From Shewanella fidelis ATCC BAA-318 (GTDB taxonomy: Bacteria; Pseudomonadota; Gammaproteobacteria; Enterobacterales; Shewanellaceae): a DNA stretch of 64,000 nt. How positions within the stretch are numbered: the first letter of the stretch is position 1; each line of letters opens with the position of its first letter. Shown piece by piece: positions 9,028 to 18,409 of the stretch. The translations under genes were made by a program, and so were the position numbers. The stretch covers positions 62,001 through 126,000 of the forward strand of contig NZ_JADX01000011.1 in the NCBI RefSeq assembly GCF_000518605.1. The letters run 5' to 3'. Under the pieces are notes generated by a model. That model saw nothing but the letters and a program-made list of their open reading frames with translations, did no database searches and was not told the origin of the DNA.

Positions 9028-10179
9028 TTATAAGCGTGCTTTAAAGATGTCGATGATTTCTTCAAGGCTTGCTTTACGTGGGTTAGTTAAAGAACATGCA
9101 TCGTTTAGGGCGTTTTGCGCCATAAATGCCAGCTTATCTTCTGTTACTCCTAAGTCTGCTAGGCGTTGTGCTGTGCCAACCTGTTGAGAAAGTGCTTCGA
9201 TAGCGGCAATACCGGCTTCAATTGCTTGCTCTTGGGTCATATTTGATACATCTACGCCCATGGCTTTAGCGATATCAACAAAACGTGCAGGTGTTGCAAC
9301 TGCGTTGAAACGTGATACTTCTGGAAGAAGAATTGCGTTACATAAACCGTGTACTAAATCGTAAACACCACCTAGTTGATGCGCCATAGAGTGTACATAA
9401 CCGAGTGAAGCATTAGAGAACGCCATGCCTGCAAGGTATTCACCATATTGCATGGCATCACGAGCCTGACGATCTTCACCATTTTCAACTGCTGTGGCTA
9501 AGTTTTGTGAGATTAACTCAATAGCCTTAATAGCTGATGCATCTGTTATCGGTGTGGCTGCAGTAGAAACATAAGCTTCAACAGCGTGGGTTAACGCGTC
9601 CATACCCGTTGCAGCAGTTAGAAACTTAGGCATAGCGACCATAAGTTCTGAGTCGTTTACCGCAATAATTGGAGTAAAGTGCTTATCAACCACTGGGTAT
9701 TTGGTTTCATCAGCTTCGTTAGTGATGATGGCAAATACAGTCATTTCTGACGCAGTACCTGCAGTAGTATTGATGGTCACCAGTGGTAACTGTGGCTTCT
9801 TAGATGTATGAACACCTTTGGAGTAGTCACGAATATGGCCACCATTTGCAGCAACCAAAGCGATACCTTTAGCTGCATCATGTGAAGAACCACCACCAAA
9901 TGAAATAACAAAGTCACAGTTTTCTTGTGTGAGTATGGCAAGGCCATCTTCAATATTTTTTTCAGTTGGGTTTGGTTTTACGCCATCATAAATTGCAAAG
10001 TCGATGTTATGGCTTTTTAGCTCATCAGTTAGACGATTAATTAAGCCGATTTCAACTAACACACTGTCGGTAACAATAAGTGCTTTGCTTAGCTCTTTGC
10101 TTGTTAGTTCTGAACCTAGAGATTGAATTGCGTTTTGGCCCATAAGAGTCATTGGAGGCATGTAAAATACGCTGCTCAT
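9028..10179 (-). CDS. Iron-containing alcohol dehydrogenase (YiaY/AdhB-like)
   Basis: Group III metal-dependent NAD-linked dehydrogenase of 383 residues, the same length as E. coli YiaY and alignable throughout. It has the nucleotide-binding GGGS at residues 95-98 and probable iron ligands Asp194, His198, His263 and His277 (GMDALTHAVEAY, HSMAHQLGG, DLVHG). The family oxidises short alcohols or reduces aldehydes; the substrate cannot be read from sequence. The ATG is preceded by AAGGAAAT. The gene is monocistronic with its own terminator. Confidence 0.92.
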   Translation of the reverse strand: MSSVFYMPPMTLMGQNAIQSLGSELTSKELSKALIVTDSVLVEIGLINRLTDELKSHNIDFAIYDGVKPNPTEKNIEDGLAILTQENCDFVISFGGGSSHDAAKGIALVAANGGHIRDYSKGVHTSKKPQLPLVTINTTAGTASEMTVFAIITNEADETKYPVVDKHFTPIIAVNDSELMVAMPKFLTAATGMDALTHAVEAYVSTAATPITDASAIKAIELISQNLATAVENGEDRQARDAMQYGEYLAGMAFSNASLGYVHSMAHQLGGVYDLVHGLCNAILLPEVSRFNAVATPARFVDIAKAMGVDVSNMTQEQAIEAGIAAIEALSQQVGTAQRLADLGVTEDKLAFMAQNALNDACSLTNPRKASLEEIIDIFKARL

Positions 10180-10511
10180 AATATTTCCTTAAATTTTTAA
10201 AGTTTAAAATCAAATTGTTAAATAAAAAAATTGAATAGATTGAGAATAAAAAGTTGATTAAAAGCACTTGCTATAATGGGCTGTGCTCTATCGATGAAGC
10301 AGAGTTTACTCTTTCCATTTGAAATGATAATTAGCTAAAATTGAAAATCATTTTTACCAGATAGTAATAATTGTTTGGTAGTGATCCATGCTAATTGAAG
10401 ATAAGCAGCTATTGAGGTGAATAAAGCAGAGTGGAACAGCCTGAATTAACAGGCCGTTGACAGCAGTATAAAAGCGCTTTGTGAATGATGAAAAGTAGCC
10501 AGGATTGCTGG
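10180..10511. other. AT-rich intergenic region upstream of the dehydrogenase
   Basis: About 330 bases with no gene, lying upstream of the minus-strand dehydrogenase and downstream of the minus-strand outer-membrane protein gene. It must hold the dehydrogenase promoter. I cannot assign a specific regulator site. Confidence 0.5.
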
Positions 10512-11048
10512 TTACATCGAGTAGCCTATGCTGATCACGGCAGACTCTGTCGCGGAGTTATAACCCGCACCCACAACAAAATGTTTACCAATGACATATC
10601 GTAGACCTAGCTCTGCTCCCCATGTGGTGTCTTTTTCAGTCTCCCACACCGGTTCAGCGCCAACGACATAAGGCACAATATTGGTGGTTGAGGAGTACTC
10701 AGTAGTATAAGCCGTTGCGCCACCATAAAGGCTTAAATCCCGGGTAAGACTGTAGCTAATACCAAAGCGCCACAGTGAGTCTTGTGTATAAGCTTCTCCC
10801 GGTGGTTCTACATATACATCTTCTTTTTTGCTTTGAGCATAGCCAATGTAATATCCCCAATTGGCGTAGTCTCGGTCGTAATGTCGAGGGGCAAACGTGA
10901 CGCCATACATATCTTCGGCTGCTGGTATATAGTCTACAGTTATAGCCATAACCGGAGCGGGCTGAGTGTCAGCTTCAAATGTAAAATCGTTAGCCATGAC
11001 GCTCTGACTCATTAAGCTAAATACACCTGCTAATAGTAATTTGTTCAT
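10512..11048 (-). CDS. Hypothetical outer-membrane beta-barrel protein
   Basis: A 178-residue protein with a clear signal peptide (MNKLLLAGVFSLMSQSVMA, cleaved before NDF). The rest alternates aromatic and polar residues in beta-strand patterns (YGVTFAPRHY, WRFGISYSLTRDLSLYGG, WGAELGLRYVIGKHFVVGAGYN) and ends in the C-terminal aromatic/methionine segment ISIGYSM, as in small OmpX/OmpW-size barrels. No family is recognised with certainty. It stands alone. Confidence 0.7.
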   Translation of the reverse strand: MNKLLLAGVFSLMSQSVMANDFTFEADTQPAPVMAITVDYIPAAEDMYGVTFAPRHYDRDYANWGYYIGYAQSKKEDVYVEPPGEAYTQDSLWRFGISYSLTRDLSLYGGATAYTTEYSSTTNIVPYVVGAEPVWETEKDTTWGAELGLRYVIGKHFVVGAGYNSATESAVISIGYSM

Positions 11049-11235
11049 GAGTCTCGCTAGGTTGCTGAAGATATGAGCATAGATTGTTGTGAATCTTTAG
11101 TTTACAGTCAACCAACAGTGCTAAAATGCCCTAATTAAGAGCGAGTTGTAACTGTATTGCTTGCAGCTGTTTGGATTGATGTAAGCGAAGTTTATACAGT
11201 GTGTTACGCCATGTGGTGCGAATAGGAGAAAGGTT

Positions 11236-12489
11236 TTGGATCAAGAGTTGCGAACAGGAATTGCCCATTGGTTAACCAGTATCGGAATAGATACTCAGCC
11301 TTCTGACGGCATTTCTAGTGCGATTATGGTGGTAGCGTGTCTAGTGATTGCGTTAGCAGCTTATATCTTTGTTAAGCGTGGTGTGGTTACCACGATGAAC
11401 TTAGTGATCCAGCGTTCGAAAGCACACTGGGACGACATTTTTATGCGCCATCAAGTATTAGAGAAAATGGCAGTGATGGTGCCAGTGCTGATTTTGAATA
11501 TCTTAATGCCATTGGCATTAAACGACCATAAAGTGCTGAGTAGCTTAAGTGATCGTCTGCTTGATGTGACCATAGTTGTACTATTTGTACGGGCGATATA
11601 TAGCGCGTTAGATGCTGCAAATGAGATTGCAGATTACAATTTAGTGAGTCGCCGCTTACCTATTAAAAGCTTTGTGCAACTGGCAAAACTGTTCATGTTT
11701 TTTGTTGCCATTATTATTTCTATTTCAGTACTCGCCGACCAATCGCCTATCTATTTCCTAAGTGGTTTAGGTGTTGCTACCGGTTTGGTGATGTTGGTAT
11801 TTAGAGACACTATTTTAGGCTTTGTTGCAGGGATCCAATTGGCTGCTAACCGTATGGTGAGCCCGGGCGATTGGATTGAGATGGATAACTTTGGCGCTAA
11901 TGGTACGGTCGAAGAAGTGTCGCTAACCACAGTTAAAGTACGCAACTTTGATCAGACATTAACTATGTTACCCGCTTATTCGTTAACTTCTGGTTCGTTT
12001 AGAAACTGGCGCGGCATGTCGGAATCGGGTGGTCGTCGTATTAAGCGGGCGGTACAAATCGATATCCAATCGGTGCGTTTTCTTACTGAGAGCGATATGC
12101 GTAGTTTAAGTAAGATTAACCACCTCAAAGATTACTTTTCGTCGAAGTCGGCAGAAATCATTACCTATAATGCCCAAGTAGAAGATGCTGATATGTACGT
12201 AAACAGCCGCCACTTAACTAACTTAGGCACCTTTAGAGCGTATATCCAAGAGTATTTAACTCAACATGAAAAGATCCGCAAAGATATGACCTTAATGGTA
12301 CGTCAACTTGCACCAACAGAACTTGGCGTACCCATTGAGCTGTATATCTTTACTAATGATACCCGTTGGGAGTATTACGAAGGGATCCAGGCGGATATTT
12401 TTGACCATATCTTTGCGATACTGCCGGAGTTTGATCTGCGTGTTTATCAAGGCCCAACAGGCGCAGATATACGTAGTTTGAGACATTAA
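11236..12489 (+). CDS. YbdG-type mechanosensitive channel (MscS family)
   Basis: Inner-membrane channel of the MscS superfamily that releases solutes on hypo-osmotic shock. At 417 residues it is the length of E. coli YbdG and shares its hallmark stretches: VFRDTILGFVAGIQL (the TM3/pore-to-beta-domain transition), GDWIEM, TTVKVRNFD, SGGRRIKR, RKDMTLMVRQLAP and the tail QADIFDHIFAI. Several hydrophobic helices occupy about residues 24-195. The start is a TTG at 11236 with AGGAGAAAGG six to twelve bases upstream; no ATG fits better. It ends at a shared terminator. Confidence 0.93.
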   Translation: MDQELRTGIAHWLTSIGIDTQPSDGISSAIMVVACLVIALAAYIFVKRGVVTTMNLVIQRSKAHWDDIFMRHQVLEKMAVMVPVLILNILMPLALNDHKVLSSLSDRLLDVTIVVLFVRAIYSALDAANEIADYNLVSRRLPIKSFVQLAKLFMFFVAIIISISVLADQSPIYFLSGLGVATGLVMLVFRDTILGFVAGIQLAANRMVSPGDWIEMDNFGANGTVEEVSLTTVKVRNFDQTLTMLPAYSLTSGSFRNWRGMSESGGRRIKRAVQIDIQSVRFLTESDMRSLSKINHLKDYFSSKSAEIITYNAQVEDADMYVNSRHLTNLGTFRAYIQEYLTQHEKIRKDMTLMVRQLAPTELGVPIELYIFTNDTRWEYYEGIQADIFDHIFAILPEFDLRVYQGPTGADIRSLRH

Positions 12490-12501
12490 TGCCTTACAGT
12501 A

Positions 12502-12527
12502 AAAAGCCAGCTTGAAAGCTGGCTTTT
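12502..12527. terminator. Bidirectional terminator between convergent genes
   Basis: Perfect 11-bp stem aaaagccagct / agctggctttt with loop tgaa, between the YbdG-type channel gene and the minus-strand LysE-type gene. Confidence 0.9.
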
Positions 12528-12547
12528 CTATTTCAATTCATCGAAAG

Positions 12548-13174
12548 CTAGTTTTCGCGAGAAACTAAAATAGCTGCCAAGGCCACAAATACACCACCGC
12601 TGGTGCGGTCAAACCAATGCAGTTTATTGCTCGACTTCAAGGTTGGTGCAAGGACATTGGCCATGCAGGCGTAGATCATGACAAAACTAAAATCGACTAC
12701 CGCCCAAGTGGCTGCCAAGATCGCTAATTGAGGTCCTTGGGGCGCACTGATATCGATAAACTGCGGAAACAGTGCAGCAAAAAATAGCAGATCTTTGGGA
12801 TTACTAATACCAACCAAAAAAGCTTGTTTGAATAGTTGCTTTGGTGCGCCTTTGCCCTCGGCGGTTTTCAGCTCTAAGCCTTTACCATCGCCTTTAGTTA
12901 GCAGTAATTTTACACCTAGAAATAAAAGGTAAGCTGCACCACACCACTTTAATATGGTGAAGCCATACTCAGTTGCACTTAATAGTGCGCCTAAGCCAGC
13001 GGCTGACGCCATCATTAAAATCAATGCAGAGCACACGCTGCCTAAAGCGGTGGCAAGACTACGAGTTTTACCGTAATGAATACCGTGCCCCATAGACAGT
13101 ACAGCCATAGTGCCGGGCGAGACCGCAATCAGTAAAATTGCAAATAGGTACAGCAGCCAAGTATCGAAGCTCAT
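12548..13174 (-). CDS. LysE/RhtB family amino-acid exporter
   Basis: Inner-membrane exporter of 208 residues with about six hydrophobic segments and the family opening: SPGTMAVLSMGHGIHYGKTRSLATALG, here split as SPGTM and GHGIHYGKTRS. GISNPKDLLFFAALFPQF in the middle matches the conserved NPK motif. The family exports amino acids such as lysine, homoserine or threonine; the substrate is not predictable. Single gene. Confidence 0.9.
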   Translation of the reverse strand: MSFDTWLLYLFAILLIAVSPGTMAVLSMGHGIHYGKTRSLATALGSVCSALILMMASAAGLGALLSATEYGFTILKWCGAAYLLFLGVKLLLTKGDGKGLELKTAEGKGAPKQLFKQAFLVGISNPKDLLFFAALFPQFIDISAPQGPQLAILAATWAVVDFSFVMIYACMANVLAPTLKSSNKLHWFDRTSGGVFVALAAILVSREN

Positions 13175-13249
13175 ATAATTTTATACAATTTTGAATAATT
13201 GGCAGCACTATAGCTGCCAGTTATTATTTAGGCAATTAACTCAATAACG

Positions 13250-13801
13250 TTAGGCACTAAAATCAGGAATGGTTTTTGGATGGCGACCTTCAATCGAGCG
13301 ATAAAACTCAACCAGTGGTTGCATATCTTGCACAATATCACCGCTAGGAGTAATACCTTCAGCAATGACGATGGTTTTCTTACCAAAGTCTAAGCCCACT
13401 GCAACGACAGGGACTTGAGCCTTATTGGCAATATGATAAAAGCCTGTTTTCCAACGAGTAACTGGGCTACGGGTGCCTTCTGGTGCGAGCGCTAGGCTGA
13501 AATCAGGGTTGGTTTTAAACATTTCCGCGACAGCATCGACCAAGTTATTGCTTTTACGCCGATCGACCGGCGTACCACCAATTGCTTTAAAGAACCAACC
13601 CCAAGGTGGTATAAACAACTGATGTTTACCTAAAAAGTTAATTTTAACGCCGAGTACGCCGCGAGCAATAACACCAATTATAAAATCCCAGTTGCTGGTG
13701 TGTGGGGCGACAATGGCGATAAACTGACGATCTTTGGGGAGCTCGCCAACAATCTTCCAGCCCATGAGCTTAAACAGCCCTTTGCAAAATAATTGAAACA
13801 T
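13250..13801 (-). CDS. 1-acylglycerol-3-phosphate O-acyltransferase-like protein
   Basis: PlsC-type acyltransferase of 183 residues. The catalytic HX4D box is HTSNWD at 34-39 and the phosphate-binding EGTR is at 107-110. It lacks the N-terminal membrane helices of PlsC and resembles the short acyltransferases of uncertain substrate common in gammaproteobacteria. It is preceded by other open sequence on the same strand but stands as a single gene, divergent from the DUF4440-like gene at 13943. Confidence 0.85.
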   Translation of the reverse strand: MFQLFCKGLFKLMGWKIVGELPKDRQFIAIVAPHTSNWDFIIGVIARGVLGVKINFLGKHQLFIPPWGWFFKAIGGTPVDRRKSNNLVDAVAEMFKTNPDFSLALAPEGTRSPVTRWKTGFYHIANKAQVPVVAVGLDFGKKTIVIAEGITPSGDIVQDMQPLVEFYRSIEGRHPKTIPDFSA

Positions 13802-13942
13802 ATAGTGAAAACCTTCCGGCCTTTTCTGTGAGTATTACTGTTTTCTGCCGCTTTAGCCAATTGCTAGCTATGATTACTGGCAAGACGGCATATGGATAAT
13901 TGCGGTATAGTACACGTAATAAAGCCAGATTGGAGAGTGGCA

Positions 13943-14365
13943 ATGTTTAAAAAAGCAATGAGTGTCTTATTGTTATGTTTAGCTTTTAATGTCAATGCAG
14001 TACCCACTGATGAAATTGCTAATATTTTGGCCGAGCAAGAAGCCGCATGGAATCGTGGTGACTTAGATGCCTATATGCAAGGCTATTGGAACAACGAGAA
14101 AATGCGCTTTGTTTCCAACGGTAAATTCCGCTATGGCTGGGAGGAAACTTTAGCCGCTTACAAAAAACATTATCCAGATAAAGCCACTTTAGGCACGCTA
14201 ACTTTTACCATTAAAGAAACCAAAATGCTTAGCAACTATGCCGCAATTGTTGTGGGGCGTTGGTCGTTAGCACGGGCGAAAGATAACCCTAATGGCGTGT
14301 TTACCTTATTAGTTGAGAAGATTGATGATCGCTGGGTGATCACCCATGATCACACCTCGGATTAG
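13943..14365 (+). CDS. Exported SnoaL/DUF4440-like protein
   Basis: A 140-residue protein: signal peptide (MFKKAMSVLLLCLAFNVNA) followed by a nuclear-transport-factor-2-like fold (EIANILAEQEAAWNRGDLDAYMQGYW, here cut to the key AWNRGDLDAY, then RYGWEETLAAYKKHYPD and WVITHDHTS). Such proteins are small periplasmic binding or enzyme-like domains without a general function. The ATG at 13943 has TTGGAGAG upstream and starts the signal peptide, so the in-frame ATG at 13892 is rejected. Confidence 0.8.
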   Translation: MFKKAMSVLLLCLAFNVNAVPTDEIANILAEQEAAWNRGDLDAYMQGYWNNEKMRFVSNGKFRYGWEETLAAYKKHYPDKATLGTLTFTIKETKMLSNYAAIVVGRWSLARAKDNPNGVFTLLVEKIDDRWVITHDHTSD

Positions 14366-14377
14366 CGCATATTCAGG

Positions 14378-14414
14378 AATAAGATTGCTATTATTTTTTG
14401 TTAGCAATCTTATT
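14378..14414. terminator. Stem-loop between convergent genes
   Basis: Perfect 13-bp arms aataagattgcta and tagcaatcttatt with an 11-nt T-rich loop, between the DUF4440-like gene and the NRDE gene. The trailing T-run is weak on the plus strand, so its terminator role is likely but not certain. Confidence 0.6.
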
Positions 14415-14427
14415 GCCTTGATGGCCA

Positions 14428-15192
14428 TTATTCACTTTTAGGCTCGATAACAAATTCATCTCGGCCTAAATTACGGCCTTTACCGTCATATCTTACTTCA
14501 GTGAAATACAGCTTACCTTGCTGATCTTTCATGATAATGCTGGTCGAGCGAGTGCCATATTCTTGGTGCTGAATATAAATCGATGATAAATGTCGCTCCC
14601 ATTCAACACTCACACCTGTGGTAGGTAGTTCGCTGTCAGGCGCTTGAGTTTTGTCTGTCATAATGTTGAGCAAGGCATCAACATCGGGTGTGCTATGACT
14701 ATTGATGTGTTGCTCTATTGCTTGGGTGCCCCGAGCCATTTTCGGCCATATTTCATCAAGAGCCCCGTTACTAATAGCATGAAAGCCTGCACTTAAATGC
14801 GTCAACTGCTTTTTACGGCTATCAAAGCACTGTAACTGCAGTTCATCACCAAAGAGTAAATTAAATGGATTGTAGAATTGACTATAGCGCTGCAGCCAAT
14901 CTTGATTAATGCCTTGCTCTGAGAGGGCTTTAAGGACCAATTCTCCTCTGCTTTGCATATCAATTTGGTTTAATTCTGGGGCGCGGATATTGGTAAGTCC
15001 TGCAACCTTGCCTTGTTGATTGACTCCAAGCCAAGTGCCGCCAGCTTGTAAATCTTTACCTGCTAGTATTGGGTTCTCAGTCGGCCAAAGGTGAGCTGGC
15101 TCGGTAGGGCGGTGATGAAATTCGTCGCGGTTGGCGCAGATAATAAGCGGGAATTTAGGGTGTGTTTGTAATGCGACAAAAAGAATACACAT
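14428..15192 (-). CDS. NRDE (TANGO2-like) family protein
   Basis: A 254-residue cytoplasmic protein opening MCILFVALQ with the Asn-Arg-Asp-Glu signature at 21-24 (ICANRDEFHHRPTEPA). GGTWLGVNQQGKVAGLTN and the later GTRSTSIIM segment also fit the TANGO2 family. Cys2 would become N-terminal if Met is removed, as in Ntn-type folds. The bacterial role is unsettled; the family has been linked to haem handling and lipid homeostasis in eukaryotes. Single gene. Confidence 0.88.
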   Translation of the reverse strand: MCILFVALQTHPKFPLIICANRDEFHHRPTEPAHLWPTENPILAGKDLQAGGTWLGVNQQGKVAGLTNIRAPELNQIDMQSRGELVLKALSEQGINQDWLQRYSQFYNPFNLLFGDELQLQCFDSRKKQLTHLSAGFHAISNGALDEIWPKMARGTQAIEQHINSHSTPDVDALLNIMTDKTQAPDSELPTTGVSVEWERHLSSIYIQHQEYGTRSTSIIMKDQQGKLYFTEVRYDGKGRNLGRDEFVIEPKSE

Positions 15193-15275
15193 ATTACGCA
15201 GCTCAAAACCAAGTCATGGAATTAGATTAATGCCCATGACTTGGAAAAGCTAGCGCTAGTCATTACCACCCGTGG

Positions 15276-16853
15276 TTAATGGTGGTGCTTATGCTCATCA
15301 TGCTTATGTTGGTCATGAGTATGAGAGTGACCGTGGTCATGATCATGATGATGTGGCTTTGCTTTCAGTAACATTAAGCGACTTAGGAACTTACGTGGCC
15401 CTAATCGCAGTAAACTTGTGGCGAATAAAATTGCCACAATAATTAAGCAGATATTGTTTAGGTTTGCAGGTAAATGCACTAAGGCTTGCCACTTTGGATG
15501 CAAGAGCTCGATTACCCCAAGTAATGCAATTAGCAATGCAAATAGGCTGGCTTTTTGGCTCCAATTCATCAGTTTTAATTGCGCCAAATTGAATATTGGC
15601 GCAGCAATCAATGGCAGCATAACGGCAGTCGTTGTCCAGCCGCTATAGGCTAATGACAAAGATAATACCGCTGCTCCTAAATTACAGAAACGCATCGGTA
15701 AGAATACCAAAAGCAGCACTATAACTTGTACTAGCGGGCTGGATAGCGGCACCGCAGGGTGACCAATTAAGTTTGCCAATACTAAGCTGAGTAAAATCCA
15801 TGGTGCACTGCGATCGACTAGATGCGCGAAACCAAAGCGCCATGCTGAGTCGGGCAAATATTCATGGGGATCAGTTGGTTCTACTTGGCAGCGAGTGAGT
15901 TGCCAGCCAATCGCTAATACTGAAATGGCTTGTAGCAGGGCAAACATGGGCCCAAGCAGTAAACCTGTAATGACAATGGCTTCAGGCCCAAGTAAGCGTT
16001 GTAGCCATAAATGGCTAAGCTGTTGATTATGAGGGGTTAAGCCAAAATAAAAACGCAAGCTTGCGACTGCATAAGCTACAAGTAGCACTGGCGCTATGGT
16101 TTGCATCCAATCGAGCAAGTGCTCAGTTGAATGGCTATGGTGGTGATGATCATGGCCGCCAGAATCCATCATCAATAGTAGTGCCAGTAATACAATGCCT
16201 AATAAGCTGCCAATACCGGCTTGATATTCATACTTACCTTGTTTATCGGTATCCGGCGAACCGTGAGGCTGATGTAGCACCACATGTAAAATTGAACCGG
16301 TGACAAAAGCTTGTAAGTAAACAGTATTTTCTAGGCTTAAGTGTGTAAGTAACTGCTCGCCTGCGAAATAACCAAATCCGGTTAGTAGCATCATCGCAGC
16401 CAATACTAGCATTGCCCAGCGGCTGCCTACTTGCGGTTTAAGTAGCCACCAAATCGCGACTCCCACAGGAAGTCGGTGCAATATGATCCCCAACGCTAAT
16501 AGCGGAGAATTGCCTTCTTGCTGCGCCAAGACCATTGCACCACCATCAGTGATGGTATGCAGTAGTAAACCGCCAATACCTAAGGATAGAGTTAGGTTAT
16601 GGGTAACTTCTGAATAACGATGAAATAGGCGTTCACTGAGTGTCGGTCCCCACATGCCAATAAGTACAAATACAATGGCAAGAAAACCACCATGCTCGAG
16701 TAACTCTGGCAAAATATGCAGCAACACCAAACCACCCAGTGATACGAATATAAATCCGTCTAGGCCTTTTTGCAGACCGTTGCCTTCCGAAAAGAATCGG
16801 TAGAACAGCGGACCTAATAAGAGTGCGATACAACTAGCTAAGAGATACAGCAT
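15276..16853 (-). CDS. His-rich ZIP-like / permease-like membrane protein, probable metal transport
   Basis: A 525-residue polytopic membrane protein. Residues 1-190 resemble a ZIP transporter: LHILPE (about 45-50), HTITDG (99-104) and HRLPVG (126-131) sit in successive helices like the metal-site motifs of that family. A His cluster (GHDHHHHSHS, about residues 234-243) separates it from a second membrane half that recalls DUF318-type permeases (LLDWMQTIAPVLLVAYA, FAHLVDRSAPWILLSLVLA). The tail from about 500 is almost entirely His, Asp, Lys and Gly. Zinc or another divalent metal is the likely substrate; this and the fused architecture are inference. Confidence 0.65.
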   Translation of the reverse strand: MLYLLASCIALLLGPLFYRFFSEGNGLQKGLDGFIFVSLGGLVLLHILPELLEHGGFLAIVFVLIGMWGPTLSERLFHRYSEVTHNLTLSLGIGGLLLHTITDGGAMVLAQQEGNSPLLALGIILHRLPVGVAIWWLLKPQVGSRWAMLVLAAMMLLTGFGYFAGEQLLTHLSLENTVYLQAFVTGSILHVVLHQPHGSPDTDKQGKYEYQAGIGSLLGIVLLALLLMMDSGGHDHHHHSHSTEHLLDWMQTIAPVLLVAYAVASLRFYFGLTPHNQQLSHLWLQRLLGPEAIVITGLLLGPMFALLQAISVLAIGWQLTRCQVEPTDPHEYLPDSAWRFGFAHLVDRSAPWILLSLVLANLIGHPAVPLSSPLVQVIVLLLVFLPMRFCNLGAAVLSLSLAYSGWTTTAVMLPLIAAPIFNLAQLKLMNWSQKASLFALLIALLGVIELLHPKWQALVHLPANLNNICLIIVAILFATSLLRLGPRKFLSRLMLLKAKPHHHDHDHGHSHTHDQHKHDEHKHHH

Positions 16854-17070
16854 GGAATTCCAAAGTTAAACTGGCAGCGCGAAAAAAACGCCATAGTATA
16901 CCAGTGTTGTTACTAATTAGCAGAGTGCAATATCGAATTTACATTGATATTCAGTCATGACTAAATGAGTAAATTTGTGAACTTTTAGGGTGCAATTTGG
17001 TGTCCATTTGTTAGTTTAGCTGTAAAATTCAATCGAATATTGCAGTTATCGCAAATAGACAGGTATTACT

Positions 17071-17667
17071 ATGGACACTTTTTCAGCGGCAGTCATGTTA
17101 TTTCTTATTATGGATCCGTTGGGAAATTTGCCTATTTTTGCCTCGATATTGCGTCATATAGAACCGAAAAAGCGACGTATGGTGTTGGTGAGAGAGCTCA
17201 TCATAGCGCTGGTGATCATGATGTTATTTCTGTTTGCGGGCGAAGCGATATTAAGCTTTTTGAATCTGCGTACTGAGTCCGTGAGCATTGCTGGCGGCAT
17301 TATCTTATTTTTAATCGCAATTCGTATGATCTTTCCACAACCGGGGGGTGTCGTTGGTCTCGCCGCTGGTGAAGAACCGTTTATTGTGCCGATGGCGATC
17401 CCATTAATGGCTGGCCCTTCGGTTTTAGCGGCATTGATTTTACTGGCGCACACCGATAGCTCGCGGATGTTTGACTGGAGCATTGCATTGATTTCAGCTT
17501 GGGGCGCTAGCGCGGTTATTCTGTTGTTCTACAAGTTGTTTACTAAAGTCTTGGGCGAGAAGGGATTAACGGCTGTAGAGCGCCTTATGGGCATGGTGTT
17601 AGTGATGATCTCTGTGCAGATGTTTCTTGATGGTGTGGCAAATTATATTAGCCACACAGGCTTGTAA
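17071..17667 (+). CDS. yhgN: MarC/YhgN family inner-membrane protein
   Basis: Six-helix membrane protein of 198 residues, matching E. coli YhgN closely: LIMDPLGNLPIF near the start, AGGIILFLIAIRMIFP, GEEPFIVPMAIPLMAGPS and LMGMVLVMISVQMFLDG. The MarC/NAAT family was once called antibiotic-resistance related, but its substrate is unsettled. It ends at a terminator that overlaps the end of ubiC. Confidence 0.92.
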   Translation: MDTFSAAVMLFLIMDPLGNLPIFASILRHIEPKKRRMVLVRELIIALVIMMLFLFAGEAILSFLNLRTESVSIAGGIILFLIAIRMIFPQPGGVVGLAAGEEPFIVPMAIPLMAGPSVLAALILLAHTDSSRMFDWSIALISAWGASAVILLFYKLFTKVLGEKGLTAVERLMGMVLVMISVQMFLDGVANYISHTGL

Positions 17668-17684
17668 TCATAGTTGGTTAAAAC

Positions 17685-17710
17685 AACGCCCAGCGAAATG
17701 GGCGTTTTTT
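17685..17710. terminator. Terminator between yhgN and ubiC
   Basis: Perfect 8-bp stem aacgccca / tgggcgtt with a six-base loop and a T-run to 17710. The convergent ubiC stop lies at its edge, so one hairpin probably serves both genes. Confidence 0.85.
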
Positions 17711-18272
17711 ATACTAACTTTTCAATTGCTTGTTGTGCAGCGGGCAGGAACACTTCACTTACTACTAGCTGCTCGGTTTCATACTGGAAATAACGGCGAC
17801 GTCCCCATAGCGGCTGGTTAACCTCTTGATTAAGTGATTTAGCCAGTTTAGCGATTTTAGTGCAGGCCTCAAAATGAGCGACTTCAATTTTTCCTGGGGT
17901 AAATTCGTCAGCTGAATATAGCAGTTCACCTAAAGGTCTCACCCCAAGGCCAAGAAATGCTTGTTGTTTTTTTGCAAGCAAGTCACCGGGAATTAAGGTT
18001 CGCGCAAATACCCATGGGGTGCCATCTAAAATTAACAGTACTTCTCTGATCCACATTTTTTGCGGCGTAACGCCATGTTCCAATGGTGCTAAGGTGTCTT
18101 CACCAAGGATTTTGACTTCAAAATGTTGGCACTGCGTTTTTAATTTTTTAGTTAAACTGCAGGTGCTCAGTAACCAGTCCTGAAAAGGCTGCTGGGGTAA
18201 GTTGGTGATTTGTTCTGGTGAAAACCATTCTATTGATTCACCATAAGGAAAGCTTAACCTAGTCACAGTCAT
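17709..18272 (-). CDS. ubiC: Chorismate--pyruvate lyase UbiC
   Basis: Converts chorismate to 4-hydroxybenzoate plus pyruvate, the first step committed to ubiquinone. At 187 residues it shows the family's active-site residues: Arg76 (WIREVLL), the RPLGELL stretch with Gly115, and Glu173 in VSEVFLP. No ubiA gene follows here, unlike the E. coli ubiCA operon. Confidence 0.92.
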   Translation of the reverse strand: MTVTRLSFPYGESIEWFSPEQITNLPQQPFQDWLLSTCSLTKKLKTQCQHFEVKILGEDTLAPLEHGVTPQKMWIREVLLILDGTPWVFARTLIPGDLLAKKQQAFLGLGVRPLGELLYSADEFTPGKIEVAHFEACTKIAKLAKSLNQEVNQPLWGRRRYFQYETEQLVVSEVFLPAAQQAIEKLV

Positions 18273-18409
18273 CTAATTCTCGGTACAATACAGCAAACCG
18301 AAGCAGTCTAGCACGCTCATGGCGCAGCAGGTAGCTATTGTCAGTGATGACCTCCATCCTTGGCATTAGGTAAAGGAATAGCAACATCAAATATAACTAG
18401 GGGCTCAGT

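Noticed and set aside
10052-10267. Minus-strand open frame upstream of the dehydrogenase
   Set aside because: It overlaps the start of the dehydrogenase gene in another frame and is low complexity.
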